Made by a program: the position numbers and the translations under genes. This document shows, piece by piece, positions 21,587-22,299 of a stretch of 22,299 nt of DNA (its first letter is position 1; each line of letters begins with the position of its first letter). The notes below the pieces were generated by a model. It was not told the DNA's origin. It ran no database searches and saw nothing but the letters and a program-made list of their open reading frames with translations. Origin of the DNA: Chthonomonas sp. UBA6659 (GTDB taxonomy: Bacteria > Armatimonadota > Fimbriimonadia > Fimbriimonadales > Fimbriimonadaceae); assembly GCA_002455425.1 (NCBI GenBank), contig DKKT01000076.1, forward strand, positions 141,825-164,123. The letters run 5' to 3'.

Positions 21587-22299
21587 AGCGCTTCCAGCTT
21601 GGCGAGACTTTGGACGAGCTTCTTGAGGCCCGCCGCGCCCATAAACTGGACGGTGACTTCGACATCACCTTTGAGGGGCGCACACGCGATCACGACCCCG
21701 ATCCCAAACTTCGCGTGATTGACCTTGACCCCGACTTTGAACGGCGCCTCCCACTCCGGACTACGCAAGGGAGCCGCGGTCTCGGGGGCCGAGTAGCGAC
21801 CCGTGCGGTCGACCCTCACTGCGGCGGTCGCTCGGCCCTCGGGCATCGCCGCCACGGTGAGGGCCCCGTCGGCGAGGTGGAACACGTTCTCGACGAATCG
21901 CGAAGGGAGGTTGAAATTGGGCTGACCGTACAGGGTGCGCCGCCGGGCATAGGTCAGGTGCAGCTCCTCGCGGGCTCGCGTCATGCCTACGTAACAGAGT
22001 CGCCGTTCCTCCTCGAGCTCCGCTTGATCGTGCGCCGACCGACTGTGCGGGAAGACGCCCTCCTCGAGGCCGGCGAGAAACACGACTGGAAACTCAAGGC
22101 CCTTCGCCGAGTGCAGGGTCATCAGGGTGACGGCCTTGCCGTTCTCGCGGAGGGTGTCCTGATCGGACATGAGCGCCACGTTTTCGAGGTATCCGGCAAG
22201 GGTCGCCTCACTTGAGGCGTCCTGATCGTATTCCGACGTCGAACTGATCAGTTCTTCGAGGTTGTCGAGTCTCGCGAAAGCCTCCTCGGTCCCTTCCTT
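21583..22299 (-). CDS. UvrD/PcrA-type DNA helicase, C-terminal part (cut by window edge)
   Basis: The last 238 residues of a superfamily 1 3'-5' helicase; the reading frame is open to the right edge of the window, so the start and ATPase motifs I-IV lie outside. Visible are motif V (VTLMTLHSAKGLEFPVVF, followed by LAGLEEGVFPH) and motif VI (EEERRLCYVGMTRAREELHLTYA, with the arginine finger). The closing PSRFV is typical of PcrA/UvrD. The C-terminal tail has VGVKVNHAKFGIGVV, the small Tudor-like domain of PcrA that binds RNA polymerase in well-studied relatives. The enzyme acts in nucleotide excision repair, mismatch repair or removal of stalled complexes. It is the first visible gene of a run continuing into a lipoprotein and serS. 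Confidence 0.96.
   Translation of the reverse strand, partial: KEGTEEAFARLDNLEELISSTSEYDQDASSEATLAGYLENVALMSDQDTLRENGKAVTLMTLHSAKGLEFPVVFLAGLEEGVFPHSRSAHDQAELEEERRLCYVGMTRAREELHLTYARRRTLYGQPNFNLPSRFVENVFHLADGALTVAAMPEGRATAAVRVDRTGRYSAPETAAPLRSPEWEAPFKVGVKVNHAKFGIGVVIACAPLKGDVEVTVQFMGAAGLKKLVQSLAKLEAL

Noticed and set aside
20036..21718. 560-residue plus-strand frame over serS and the lipoprotein gene
   Set aside because: Spans two clear genes on the other strand and has no recognisable domain.

Overview
This is a chromosomal stretch from a GC-rich bacterium. It is densely coding, with housekeeping genes (polA, serS, rimM, a pcrA/uvrD-type helicase) mixed with secreted and regulatory genes. 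I see no rRNA, tRNA, phage, transposon or CRISPR. The best guess at the source is Armatimonadota (Fimbriimonas-like). This rests on the PolA polymerase-core wording (an NYAVLYG O-helix followed by VTDFGLA) and on a secreted beta-propeller ending in a degenerate dockerin-like DxDxNxxxDxxD tail. It is an inference from remembered family features, not a search result.

Layout. (1) 1-4854: a secreted TolB/PD40 propeller faces a large GH78 alpha-L-rhamnosidase with an inserted discoidin-like domain; a HIT-family hydrolase lies just upstream of the rhamnosidase on the same strand. (2) 4855-5325: the only long gap (471 bp), with several short inverted repeats and no convincing gene. (3) 5326-10356: a 770-aa secreted propeller with three internal repeats and a dockerin-like tail converges on polA; a strong 17-bp hairpin lies between them. 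(4) 10465-12349: two tandem secreted paralogues, each read here as three PepSY-like units. They share a sharply bounded 350-bp block at about 95% identity, while their flanks are only about 70-75% identical. (5) 12346-14801: an ECF sigma factor with its membrane anti-sigma factor (ATGA overlap), divergent from a membrane diguanylate cyclase with an intact I-site. (6) 14822-17691: an N-acetylmuramoyl-L-alanine amidase facing a WD40-like protein, then a DinB-like protein, rimM and a small lipoprotein in one close-packed unit. (7) 17694-19709: a tandem-UspA protein translationally coupled to an isochorismatase-family hydrolase, divergent from an orphan single-domain response regulator. (8) 19712-22299: pcrA/uvrD (cut by the window edge), a small lipoprotein and serS in one minus-strand run.

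Gene organisation. Strand runs alternate, giving six convergent junctions. Three have overlapping 3' ends, two have 2-bp gaps, and only one has a real spacer (108 bp, which holds the strong hairpin). One overlapping junction carries a hairpin whose loop contains the shared stop-codon bases. The sigma/anti-sigma, Usp/hydrolase, DinB/rimM and pcrA/lipoprotein pairs all use 4-bp start/stop overlaps, which implies translational coupling.

I found no clear new defence or mobile system. The best leads are the converted tandem PepSY-like pair, the stop-codon-centred hairpin, the three-repeat dockerin-tailed propeller, and the Tyr-type O-helix with degenerate proofreading in PolA.
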